64,000 nt of DNA from Halocaridina rubra (Eukaryota > Arthropoda > Malacostraca > Decapoda > Atyidae): the NCBI GenBank assembly GCA_037179515.1, contig JAXCGZ010007596.1:15001-79000 (forward strand). The letters run 5' to 3'. How positions within the stretch are numbered: the stretch's first letter is position 1; the number at the start of each line of letters is the position of its first letter. Below, in pieces: positions 53,931 to 64,000 of the stretch. Position numbers and translations under genes: made by a program. The notes beneath the pieces were generated by a model, which was not told the origin of the DNA, ran no database searches, and saw nothing but the letters and a program-made list of their open reading frames with translations.

Positions 53931-54724
53931 AGATGTATGTATGTATAAATGTATGCACGTTTATGAACAGACATTTCAGTGTAATCATTTAAGTATTTAA
54001 TTTCTTTGTTCATTTGTTATCCTTGACCTTGACACTAAATTGAAACATTGCTCTAAATTTCCAGGAAACATTGTTTATGAAGCCGTGACCTAGCATTGTG
54101 GGTCACTGGTAATGCCCTAAATACGGAGCCAGTTTTAATTCCCAAAAGACTATTTTGAAAATGTCAGGGTATTCTTGATAATTATTCACTGATAAACCAA
54201 AACGGGAATAGGCTATTGGGAATGAAGTGAATATCAAGTAAGAGGATACATTCGGGACATAAAAATCTAATTAACTCTATTATGCTCTTCCAAATATGCA
54301 CTCTACTGACAATCTATGATCCATCATTATGTTAGGTTAGGTTAGGAATGTGAATGTTCATGGTAGATCACATATTGGAAGAGCACCTGAACTCCTTTGT
54401 TGGGACTTTATTGGTCATTATTTTCTTATAAGCAGCTAAAGGAACGGCATCATTGCATTATTAAAATGGATGATGTTGATTGGGTTGACTGTTGGTGACT
54501 TTCCAATGGGAATAGTTCTTCATTTGTGCTGGAGAATCAGTTTGCCATTCCCCACCCAATCCAACAATTCAAATTTGGTATAATAGTGCAATTTGATTAA
54601 ATCCCAACGGACATACCATGGTGGGTACACTGCTCTTTGCTCGATCAGCGAGGTGAAGCCCCTTTGGTTATGGTCAGTACTTGGTGGGTGTCCATCGGGG
54701 AACGGCAGATGATGCTGGCATATA

Positions 54725-54870
54725 AGGGGACCGCTGCAGTGGTTGAGTGCTCGAGTTCGGGAGGTGACAGATCCATGTTCGAGCCCTCGGCGGGGTGTAA
54801 AGAAGGGTATCCATCCTTAAGTTCCCGGCTTCAACCGTCTGTGTCCATCCCCAAATGGAGACAGTGACAA
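54725..54870 (+). mobile_element. SINE family 1 copy inserted in the duplicated 5' flank
   Basis: GACCGCTGCAGTGGTTGAG head, GAGCCCTCGGCGGGGTG and GTGTCCATCCCC tail; absent from the homologous position near 46,900. Confidence 0.7.
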
Positions 54871-55449
54871 CAAAAGAAAAAGCGTAAGAAATACAATTTT
54901 ACTAAATGGCTAATTAGTAAACTTTAGTAAACTCTTTGTCAATCCATTACAAACAGACTGGCAAAAAGTCAAAATTATATCGATTTCTGTAATTGAAGGA
55001 CACATAAAAAAAAAAAAACAAATTGGGACCATGATGTGCAATGTAAACCCAGTGCTTAAGGTGTCTAAGTGATTCGTCTGAATGCGCCCATACAGTGAAT
55101 GGTAAAATTTTTTGTTAATATGAACAAAAATCAAGGACTTCACAAAGATTTTGCAAAATACCGAGCAAGATAATACGAGACTATAAGTGGAAAAATTATA
55201 GACCAACCTCAATATTGCCCGAAGAACAAGTCGAGCTCCTTTTTTTGACAAGGCAGCCGCTTCTCGCCTACATTTCCTATCTATGATTACTCTAAGGGAA
55301 AAAAGGTAATATAATCCATTTTGTCACCTATGTTCTTAAGAAAAGAGTACGATATTAGCTGAAATTGTGAGTTTTTCTTAGCAATGTTAAAGACATTTGA
55401 TTTAGCAAACAATCAGTAACGAATCAACACATCTCAGCAGACAAGACAC

Positions 55450-55510
55450 TGTCATCTTCTTCTTCGTCTACATCTTTTCCCACTTTTATGTGGGGTCGAT
55501 GTCATATGGC
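55450..55510 (+). repeat. Dispersed repeat (CCCACTTTTATGTGGGGTCG)
   Basis: TCTTCTTCGTCTACATC then CCCACTTTTATGTGGGGTCG, repeated at 57184-57240. Confidence 0.6.
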
Positions 55511-55556
55511 AGGCAAAGGTGTTGTCGTGGAACGACACAGTTTTCGTTTATCTATG

Positions 55557-55559
<3 letters not shown>

Positions 55560-55652
<93 letters not shown>
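55560..55652. repeat. (TA)n microsatellite
   Basis: About 92 bp. Confidence 0.97.
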
Positions 55653-55654
<2 letters not shown>

Positions 55655-57009
55655 CTTAATCTTTGCACGAACCTGCACATTCCGACATTCATTCTTTACA
55701 TTTGATATGAAGAAGAGATTTTCGTTTAGTTAGTTCATAAGTTCGTTTGCGGGATGTAGGTTTGTAAAACTGATAACAACTAGTGTTTGAGGACAGTTAA
55801 AGCAGTCGTCACTCAATCTAGAGAGAGGGAAGATGAGGTCATATCTTAGTGAAGTTCCTTTTTTTCTATATTCGTCGGTTGAGAAGATATCAGCATTTCC
55901 CTAGAGATTCTACAGCCGTATCTCCAGCTAGATGAGTACAGGCCATTTATTTATATATATTTTGATTAGCGTTCTGAGATTTTACTGATTTACCAGTAAA
56001 CAGTACTGTATGTTTTAGCGTTTCTGACATGAATATTTGCGGCCTGCCCATATCATAAGGTGAATAGGAACTTTTACATGTTATTTCTTATTTATACGTA
56101 TAGTTTTGAATGGGGGTTATCAAGGGCAGAGAAAAAAATATTTATTCCTATCAATTGTTTTTAGGCTGTATCCGTCTCCTCGAGCTAGTCCTATGTCCTT
56201 TCTGTCACTGATAACTAGGGAATTTAGTGGTGTTGTTGAAGGAACGTGGACAGAGCGATCGACACTTAAATTTTCCCACGTGGCTGTTGTTTCTGGTAGT
56301 CTGAAGTAAACAGCTCTTCTTCTTCTTCTTCCTGCTTCGTGCAGTACATGAAGCATGGTCAGTTCATAGGTGCGGCCTTACTTGTTCAGAGGAAAATACT
56401 GTAGTTAGTGAAGAAACCCTACAGAGTACGTTAGCTATGGTCAAGAATTCTGTGACTAAATACAAATCTAAAGCTCTTCCTGATGACATAATCAATTTGG
56501 TATTATATTAGTTATGGGGATTAATGGAATATGAAGCCCCTGGCTAGAGAGGACGCATTCCCCTAGGTTAGGTTAGGACGCACCAAAAATGTGTTTTTCG
56601 ACACTTCTTTGTAATCCCCTCTTCAAAAAGTTTACCACAAATTTCATTGTAGTAGTTACATTTAATTTCTCGTATTTGGAGATCAATTGGGAGCCCAACG
56701 AAATGGATACGGAAAAGTTGTGACATTATGCAGTTTAGTTTGTATACAACTACAACGGGGAAATATAGCCAATCTGTCACAACGCAGAATACGTTTTACT
56801 TCGATGTTACTTCTATCCTTGTCTCGAAATAAAAGAGTCGAGATGGTTACTAAGTACAGTAATAATGCTTAAAAGAGGCTAGGTGAAGTGCATAAAACGA
56901 AAAACTGGCTACAGAAAATTTCAGATAATTATTTTTTCATATATAGATTTTTGGAACATTCTATTTCCAGCCAGACTCAGTATGCATGACAGATTTTGTG
57001 GGCCTTGTA

Positions 57010-57165
57010 AAAAGAGCTCTTCTTCGTATCCATTTCAATGAGGGTGGATACAGGCAGGTTAAAACTGGGGAATTAAGACTGTTTGTCCTTCCTAACGCCC
57101 CTCCGTAGGCTCGACCTCACATTACTTGCTTCCCGGCTTACGCACTCTACCACCCGCTTACACAG
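57010..57165 (-). mobile_element. SINE family 1 copy
   Basis: GGGTGGATACAGGCAGG, CCTAACGCCCCTCCGTAGG and reverse A box (GCACTCTACCACC). Confidence 0.7.
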
Positions 57166-57183
57166 ACACCATGAATGAAAAAT

Positions 57184-57320
57184 TATGTTCTTCGTCTTCG
57201 TCTAAACCTTTTCCCACTTTTATGTGGGGTCGATGTTTCTGGCCAGTTTTCTCCATTTGTTTCTGTCCCATACCTCATCACCCAACAAACCTTTAGACCT
57301 CAGGTCGTCATTGATGCAAA
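57184..57320 (+). repeat. Dispersed repeat (CCCACTTTTATGTGGGGTCG), longer copy
   Basis: Same core as 55450, continuing with TTTCTGTCCCATACCTCATC and AGACCTCAGGTCGTC. Confidence 0.6.
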
Positions 57321-57399
57321 AATGAAAAATTATGTTATTGTTGTCAAAAGTTATTTGAGAGATTTGTCTCTGATGGAAGATATGAATTAAGGAACTGAT

Positions 57400-58350
57400 T
57401 TAATGTTGTTCTTGTAACAAATACAATTTCGATACAAATATATTCAAATGAATCTGTACTTTTTAGGCAAATTTCTGTCGATAACAACTTTTAGATAGCC
57501 TCATTGTAAAAACATAAGAGGTATGATTTCAAACCACATTTACTTGTTTGTGTATTTATTGTAGAAATGATAAGGCACAACACCTAAATGCACTAAAATG
57601 GCCATATTTTCTAGAAATAGATTGAATAAAGATATCTAATGCTTCCGTGACCTAGTGAGGTCAAGGTTGGTGATGCCCTAACCAAGTACCCGAATTCGCT
57701 CTTGCGCATTACGATGTGAATTTTTCATGTAAGCCTATTAATAATATGGAAGAGACTATAGTGGTGCCTCCCTGCTCCTTGGTCGCTGTCAATGCAGCGG
57801 GTATAGTGAATACACAAGAATAAGTGCCAGGCAATTTGTGGCTCACATTATTTCATAGCAAGATTGGGCAAACATATACAATTGTTGAAACTCTGTGCCA
57901 TTGAAAATCTTGAAGAAAACCTTATTCAGTAGCTGATATGACTTTGAAGTATACATTTCCGACATACAATACATTGCTAAACAAGATTGGACATTTTGAT
58001 TAATTTACTAAAATGCAACCAGAGGAAAATATCACAGCACTTGCTAGTTACACTCACGTTCAGCATATAACAAATATGATATATAACACCTAAACATTAA
58101 CAATAAAAAGTTGGAAATACTGTTACATAGAATAAAAATGCAAAGAGGGTATGCAGAAAATAGTATGGTAAGTATATTAAAACTTCTATAATAAGAATAA
58201 AAATATGGACAACAGATACTTAAATCTTATAATAAATTTCTAATCTCATTAACTACATAACATATAAACATACACGCATAAATTTTGTACTTAAAATAAT
58301 TAATTAAAAAATCAAATGACGTGTTCGTTTTTCAGGTTAGGCCTCTGCAC
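57400..58350. other. Gene-free stretch in the C-D intergenic region
   Basis: AT-rich; a tRNA-like remnant (CCGTGACCTAGTGAGGTC) near 57640 resembles one at 54080. Nothing else seen. Confidence 0.45.
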
Positions 58351-58499
58351 AGGTAGTTCAGACTTTCACTTTTCCAGTCTTAACATTGTGATTTAGACCT
58401 TGTTGAACCTGCTATTTGTGAAGGAACTTGTATATTGCTTAGACATCATCTCAGTTTATACACACTGGGATCAACAGGAGAGGAACAGCCATTATTAAT

Positions 58500-58945
58500 G
58501 GCGACTTTTATCGGTATAAACCTATGCCTTCAAGAATAACCCAAAATGCAAAGTCCAGAGAATTTAGGTCAGTGTTTTTGGTGTCCATCCGGCTGGGCCT
58601 CTGCTTAGTTGATCCTTCGGTTTGTGTAGGGCTTTGGAGGTTGTCTAGACATCATCTCAATTTAGACATACAAGGAACAACAGTGGCATAATAGCGCTTA
58701 ACTCTGAGCCTTTAAGTAACAAAGATATCGAATATTAACAACATAAAACTTTGCCTTCAAGAATCTCCAAATTCCAGATGGTTAAGGTCAGTGGCTGTAG
58801 TTACATTCTGCTGGGCCTCTCCTCCAAGAAATGTTGACATCAAATATTAACAATATACACCCGTGCCTTCAAGAGCCTCAAATTGCAGAGTTCAGAGGGA
58901 TTAGGTCCGTGATCAAAGGTGTCCTTTATGCTGGGCCTCTCCTTC
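58500..58945 (-). repeat. Tandem copies of a transposase-tail-like segment
   Basis: Three degenerate units (around 58500-58600, 58725-58830, 58840-58945) share GCCTTCAAGAA...GCAGAGTCCAGAG...GGTCAGTG and CTGGGCCTCT. On the minus strand one reads GPNPSEL...LRLLKARVYIVNI, reminiscent of the NP..F..WG.LK..VY tail of mariner/IS630 transposases. A fourth unit is at 60465-60570. Confidence 0.45.
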
Positions 58946-59224
58946 CAAATCATTTGTGAGGAACGTTGTCACTGAGCCAGTGTTGCACTGCATCATAGAT
59001 TCTGATTTTTGGACACTGAATACCTTGTCACTGATTACCTAAAATAGAGAAATTAAATATACTCTCCTCTACATTCACAGGCTAATTAACAGGCTGAAGG
59101 AATGTGTCATCCACCAACACTATAATAGAAACTTGTAAAAGTATTTTAGCCCATATTTTCATACAGAAACTTGAAATATATAAAATGCTTAATGAAAATA
59201 GATCAATCTATAATGACTTTGTGG

Positions 59225-59390
59225 AGATGAGGTAGCTCAGTGGTAGAGTGCGCAAGTTGCGAAGTGACTAACGTAGGTTCGATTCCACCGCGAGGCGTTG
59301 GAAAGGGCATCTGACCTTAATTTCCGAGCTCCAACCTGTCAGTGTCCACCCCTCATTCATATTGGGACTATATGTGAAACATAAAACGGT
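59225..59390 (+). mobile_element. SINE family 1 copy
   Basis: GAGGTAGCTCAGTGGTAGAG (A box), GGTTCGATTCCACCGCG (B box) and GTGTCCACCCCTCATTC tail. Confidence 0.8.
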
Positions 59391-59394
59391 GAAA

Positions 59395-59565
59395 TATTAT
59401 GGGGATAACTCATTGGTACAGCACTTGACTCTGGAAGTGATAAAACCCATGTTCGAGAGTACCGTGGGACGTTAGGAAGAGAATCCAGTGTTAATTTCCC
59501 AGCTCCAACCTGTTTGTGTCCACCCTCATTTGAATGGGGTTTATTAGTGCCACATAAATCGACAT
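59395..59565 (+). mobile_element. SINE family 1 copy, tandem with the previous
   Basis: GGGATAACTCATTGGTACAG head and GTGTCCACCCTCATTTG tail; head-to-tail after the copy at 59225. Confidence 0.75.
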
Positions 59566-60464
59566 ACAATCAACACTGACTCTGTTGAGCTTTAAAAGTT
59601 GACATTTAATGCCCAAGTTGATCATTTGATCTGAGATCTGAAATATGTTTATTAAGACGAAATGTACCCATTTTTTTTCAATTTTTACCATAAAAAATCT
59701 GTGATGGTATAAAAGCTGATAAAAATCTTAATTGCATGAAAGATTTACCTCATATCCCTAGCAACCTTGTGCAGGTGTTATTTCTTTTATCACGGATATT
59801 CAATCGGTTGATAAAAAAGGAAACTTACTGAGTGCAGTTGAACTTTATCATAAACCAGATTAAGCTAATGGTTTTGTCAACATCACTACAATTTGCTCTT
59901 ACTAAAATATCGCAACTTTTTATGAGCTCGTTACAGCTTTGGAAGTTTTTTAACATGTAATTAAGGAAGTCACTATGAAAGTAATCTACAGTGCAGTGGG
60001 GAAAAGATTTATATAAACCTACGGCCATGTTAGGAAGAGTCTGAGATAAACCCTAAAGAGCGTATTCCAAAATCAAAACCTAAATAAATTGTTTATCTGC
60101 AAGTGTCCAGTACTATGAAGATGAATATTACAAATATCTGTTGTCTGTGACTCCCTAACCAAAATGGTTGAAACAATTTTATCATCAATATTTTTTTAAT
60201 TGATGAAATAATGAAATTATCAGGAAATTTTACTTATAAGAATATAAGTAGAGAAGTCAGATTAAGATAAGGATATGTTATTACGGAGCTATGGAATTGC
60301 AAGTTCTGTCATTAAGATTTCTGATGGTAGTATATCTGGTAATTTTTCTATTTGTTTTCTCGAAAGTTGCAAAGATATACTTGGGTCAAGGGTTAGCACA
60401 ACAGCCTTTAATTCTTATCTAAAAAAAAAAAGCAAAAAAAAAAAAAAAAGCAAAGGAGCTATCG

Positions 60465-60570
60465 AATTTTAACGGTATATGCCTGTGCCTTCAGGAACCT
60501 CCAAAATGCAGACTCCAGAGGTTTTTGGTCAGTTATCCTTAATGTTCATTCCGCTGGGTCTATCCTCTCA
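60465..60570 (-). repeat. Single copy of the transposase-tail-like segment
   Basis: GCCTGTGCCTTCAGGAACCTCC, GCAGACTCCAGAGG and CGCTGGGTCTATCC match the array at 58500-58945. Confidence 0.4.
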
Positions 60571-60679
60571 AATCAAGTATCTCAGGAATAGTCAATTAAG
60601 CCTCATGAGGATATTCGGTATCTGAAGCATCCTTACTGCTGCACTTTTTACATTTCTTGCTTGTCTGAGTGAAAGCCCT

Positions 60680-60760
60680 TCTACTGTGGGGAGTTAGAAA
60701 GGGCAATCACCCTCTGTGACCAACCCCATAAAGAAGAGTAATTATGACAAATAAAACTGC
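60680..60760 (+). mobile_element. SINE family 1 fragment
   Basis: TGTGGGGAGTTAGAAAGGGC and the AATTATGACAAATAAAAC tail only. Confidence 0.5.
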
Positions 60761-60839
60761 AAATAAGTTTATCTGTGAAAGTTCAACTACTTGTACGAGT
60801 AATCAAACACTAATAGTTCCAGTAGAGCTTGAAGTAAAG

Positions 60840-61050
60840 TCTTCATTCTGTTACGGTTCTTTTCCTATGCCTACATCTACACCGAATATTCTGGTGCATT
60901 CGTAGCAAATTTCTTATTATCCCTTCACATCTGACAAGAAACAACACTCCTTATCTCTGTTTTTCTTTGTTTAATGTTTTCTTGTGGCCAGGGCCTGATG
61001 AGGGCAAGCTTCTTTGACCGTTCTGGTGTCACGCTCATAAAAAACAAATT
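60840..61050 (+). repeat. Dispersed repeat (TGTCAC.CTCATAAAAAA-ended), just 3' of SLC16 paralog D
   Basis: Longest copy, from TTCTGTTACGGTTC to GTGTCACGCTCATAAAAAAC; ends 28 bp from the paralog D stop codon and probably overlaps its 3' UTR. Confidence 0.7.
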
Positions 61051-61077
61051 TACAATAAAGTTTTGCCGACAGTTCTC

Positions 61078-63713
61078 TTACCTCCAGTCCTTTTGGACTA
61101 CGTAATTACCATCCTCTTTCTTTTTCTGTGCCTGGCACTCATCGTAGGCAACGGCAGTCGGCATGAACAACCAGAGGAGGAAACTCGTTCCAGACATTGC
61201 TGAGAGCATCCACATGCTCACCGCATAACTGTTAGTGATGTCACGGACTAGGCCTATGAAGTATGAGAAAACTGTAATTTCTTTCTTATATATGTTTCTT
61301 AACTATAGAAATGGCCAAAAATATTACAGATTTTTAAGGTGAGAAGTTCTGTATTGTAAAACTGGAAGCTCTTCGTCATTTCAGTGTGAAATAATCAATC
61401 TCTCTTGACATTACAGTCAACTCTAGTTTTCTTTTCTAATACCTAGAGACAAATATGGTACAATTTGAGATTTATTACTGTGAAAATCTGTCAGTTAAAG
61501 TCCCTCCATGCAGAGCAGATTTGCTTACTTTACATATTTACTTTTTATCAGCAGGTCTTCATTTTGTTGTGATACATTGGTGAGAATTTGCCGCTACCTA
61601 AAGTTTTCTTTTACCTGTGAGTGTACCAAAGAAGAGAAAGCCAACTCCAACCATAAGACCAGATGCACCAAAGACAGGAGCTAAATTTTCTACACCCATG
61701 TATTCAATCATTACCAGGTTATAAAGCGCCATATTTGCACCCAAGGCTGATCCAAATAAACCCATTATGACTTCTAACCATCGCAGTTCGCTCACCATCG
61801 GGAATGCTGTAAAATATGTAGGTCGTCAATTTGAGGTATGATGGAGGAGATAGCAGGGAATAGGACGGTATGGAGAAGATTGACCCGCTGTAGCAACCCC
61901 TTACAGGAGAAGCCGAAAGCATCGATGATGATAATGAACATGATCATGATGAAAATGATGATGATACTAACGCGTTAAATAGTGGAGGCAGTTTTAATGG
62001 AAATAGAGTATAGATATTTCTCCTGTGTCAACAATTATATGATCCTAATTTCTTAAAATTACAAACTCCAATTTTACTGCTATTGACGGTACAATATAGA
62101 AAAATGAATATAGAAATATAATTTCACAGCACAGCTACTGTTAAACTTATTTGATAAAATTGCATATTGATTTCTTCCACTGCATATGACAGGACAATAA
62201 GCTAAAATAGTCGTACACCTACCTAGCATAGCTATTGCCAGAACTGCATATCCGCCAGTATAGCAGAGCTTCATGCTGAATCTTTCCCAGTCAGACAAAG
62301 GTGACACGATCAGTCTCGTCAACAAATTGCAAATAGCTGATACTGATATGCACCAAGCAGAATCCTGCAGAGAGTGATCTAAAGCCTGCATAGCAAATGG
62401 TACCATCATAACAAAATTAAGAACACTGTTCATACAGAGCATATTCCCTGTGGCAATAATGGCTGCCCTAGGGGATTTGAGAATATTTAAATCAGCAAAA
62501 GTGGTTTGTATTAGGCGGAATGTAGAATTAATGTTTTTCTTTGAATTTGCTGAGATCGGTGGCGATTGCATCTTTTCATCTTTAGTTTGATGGAGGTTTC
62601 CAAAGCAACTGTTACTGCGCGATTCTCTTAAATTGGTAGACATCATGATGTCATAATTCAGTATCAGGGAATTAAATGTGCTCGATCTTCTGAAGTTGCT
62701 GCTTTCAGTGTTCTCTCTTCTTATCTGATACTCTGAAATACTTGATCTCCTGTTTTCTGAATAATCGTTTACTCCCGATTTTTTCATTAATGGACTAACT
62801 ACATCCGAATTTGGTACTAGTTTCTGATACAAGTGGATATCCTTTATCATAAATGCCTTTATATCTGCTTTGCTGAGGTCACTGTCGTTTATTGTAACAA
62901 TTAAATGATTTTTAACCATATCAGTATTGTGATTCATAATTGCTCTGGAAGGCTGAGACTGTAAATACTGATCATGCCCCAGTATATTCTTCAAGTGCCA
63001 TTTAATGGGATGAAAGAATGAAATGCCTATGTAACTATTCAGCAATATGGCACCAATAATAATATTGGCCCCTTGAAAGCTGTATTCATCTAATAAAAAT
63101 CGAACTAGGAGAGGTCCTAAAATTTCACCTAGGCAGATACCAGCCATCATGACGGCATTGGCCATTCCACGTTTTCTATCAAAGTATGTAGGAACTATGA
63201 GGAAACACATGCTTGTTGCAAGGCCACCACCAATACCTGAAAATAAATTGACACTGTAGCTAGATATGCAAAGCTTAAACTATCAATTTGTAATTCTCTT
63301 TTACAATATTGAACACACCATAAATGATGACTTACTCCAATAATTCCAAAACTCAGTATAGCTAGGGTATATTAAGAACAGAGCCCTAATCATAAGATGT
63401 TTTCGGATACACACATTATAGTATTAGCTCATACATACTTACCACTTAGCAGTGATAAGGAGAAGAAAAGGAACAAAGGAGAGGGAGCAAATGCAGATAT
63501 CACTAGAGAAGTCGACACAAGAGTAATGCTGATAAATCCAACGTTTCTCCAGCCAAATTCATCCACCAGAGGTTTTGCAAGGATTCCCATGACGTTCCAT
63601 ATGAATCCTTGAATGTTGAAGATCCAGGCAGTAGTCATGGAAGTCGCTCCTCTCTCCATAAGATATCCAGAATATAGAATCCCAAAACATGGGAACAACA
63701 TTGGGATCAACAT
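61078..63713 (-). CDS. SLC16-like monocarboxylate transporter, paralog D (5' end outside window)
   Basis: Exons 63713-63443, 63236-62223, 61806-61615 and 61253-61078 give 550 residues to a TAA stop. The first coding exon, with the DGGWGW signature, is not found in the 287 bp upstream and must lie beyond the window. Exon 2 is again 271 nt and exon 4 is 192 nt with the same phases. The second signature reads TYFDRKRGMANAVMM. The central cytosolic loop between TM6 and TM7 is about 140 residues, rich in Ser, Asn and Arg, against about 50 in A-C, making exon 3 1014 nt instead of 651-663. Exon 2 begins MLIPMLFPCFG where the paralogs have VDTIGQCFG, so this is the most diverged copy. An ATG at the exon 2 start is part of the exon, not the true start. 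Predicted 12-TM plasma-membrane transporter. Confidence 0.9.
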
Positions 63714-63728
63714 CTGGCAGAGAGAGAA

Positions 63729-63755
63729 CTAGATCAACGTCTGTCAGAGATAAAC
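63729..63755 (-). repeat. Duplicated exon 2 acceptor in SLC16-D
   Basis: GATCAAC(A/G)TCTG(G/T)CAGAGA is repeated with a 27 bp period. Use of the upstream acceptor (exon start at 63740) would bring an in-frame TAG after three codons. Confidence 0.75.
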
Positions 63756-64000
63756 TGCGGTGGGACTGTTGTCCTAGAAAGCAATTGGCATCGAAATGAA
63801 AAATTATGTTCAGTTTTGGAAATTATCAGTTTATAATTCAATAATGAAAACAGTTTATAACCTCTGTGCTAGATTTATATCGGTAAGTTAAACTGCAATA
63901 TATTTCTTTCTTTATTATTTACGAGGCAAATAATCGACTTTCTCCTTGTACCAATAAGATATTTCGGCACTTCACAAGACTTGGCAGAAAATTAGAGGAT

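Larger units (their letters stand above)
54500..56500. repeat. Duplicated 5'-flank block 2, C-D intergenic copy
   Basis: Partner of 46795-47570, expanded by a SINE (54725-54870), a (TA)n tract (55560-55652) and other insertions. Confidence 0.6.

Noticed and set aside
63714..64000. First coding exon of SLC16-D
   Set aside because: No DGGWGW-type coding sequence found in either strand; the exon must be outside the window.

Overview
The window is nuclear DNA of an arthropod, most probably a decapod crustacean. It holds a Gly-rich secreted WAP-domain protein of the crustin type (an antimicrobial family of crustaceans), spliceosomal introns, short TTAGG-type tracts, and very dense long dinucleotide and trinucleotide microsatellites mixed with tRNA-derived SINEs, LINE fragments and MITEs. 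The species cannot be fixed from sequence alone. No bacterial, viral or CRISPR features were seen.

Layout. 1-6.6 kb: repeats only (microsatellites, SINEs, LINE 3' tails, two kinds of foldback element). 7.0-8.8 kb, + strand: a crustin gene of three coding exons, the first contributing only two codons; its last exon lies between two copies of a palindromic MITE. 9.1-21 kb: repeats, including a 4 x ~197 bp tandem array and a nearly full-length, broken Tigger/pogo transposon with TIRs and TA target duplication (16798-19067), surrounded by short TA/CAG-ended MITEs. 21.1-27.4 kb, - strand: a complete mago nashi gene (exon junction complex) in four exons, 147 codons, with a 1.7 kb non-autonomous DNA transposon in intron 1. 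30.6-64 kb, - strand: a tandem array of four monocarboxylate-transporter-like genes (SLC16, major facilitator superfamily), here called A (30633-33600), B (36171-38603), C (47955-52771) and D (61078 to beyond 63713; its first coding exon is not in the window). Exon 2 is exactly 271 nt and exon 4 exactly 192 nt in all four, with the same intron phases (0,1,1,1), so they arose by local duplication. The 5' flanks of B and C also align in blocks several kb long.

How the genes relate. The four transporters are a paralogous group predicted to move monocarboxylates or related small solutes by H+-linked or facilitated transport. Crustin and mago are functionally unrelated neighbours.

The most unusual signal is that exon edges are repeatedly duplicated next to themselves: the exon 5 acceptor in A, the exon 2 acceptor in B (in frame, +22 residues), the exon 4 donor (six extra degenerate copies) and exon 5 acceptor in C, the exon 2 acceptor in D, and the exon 3 acceptor in mago. 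These create decoy or alternative splice sites. Other points are a GC-AG intron in B, three ACGTCA boxes spaced exactly 11 bp apart, and a CTCF-like site upstream of B.
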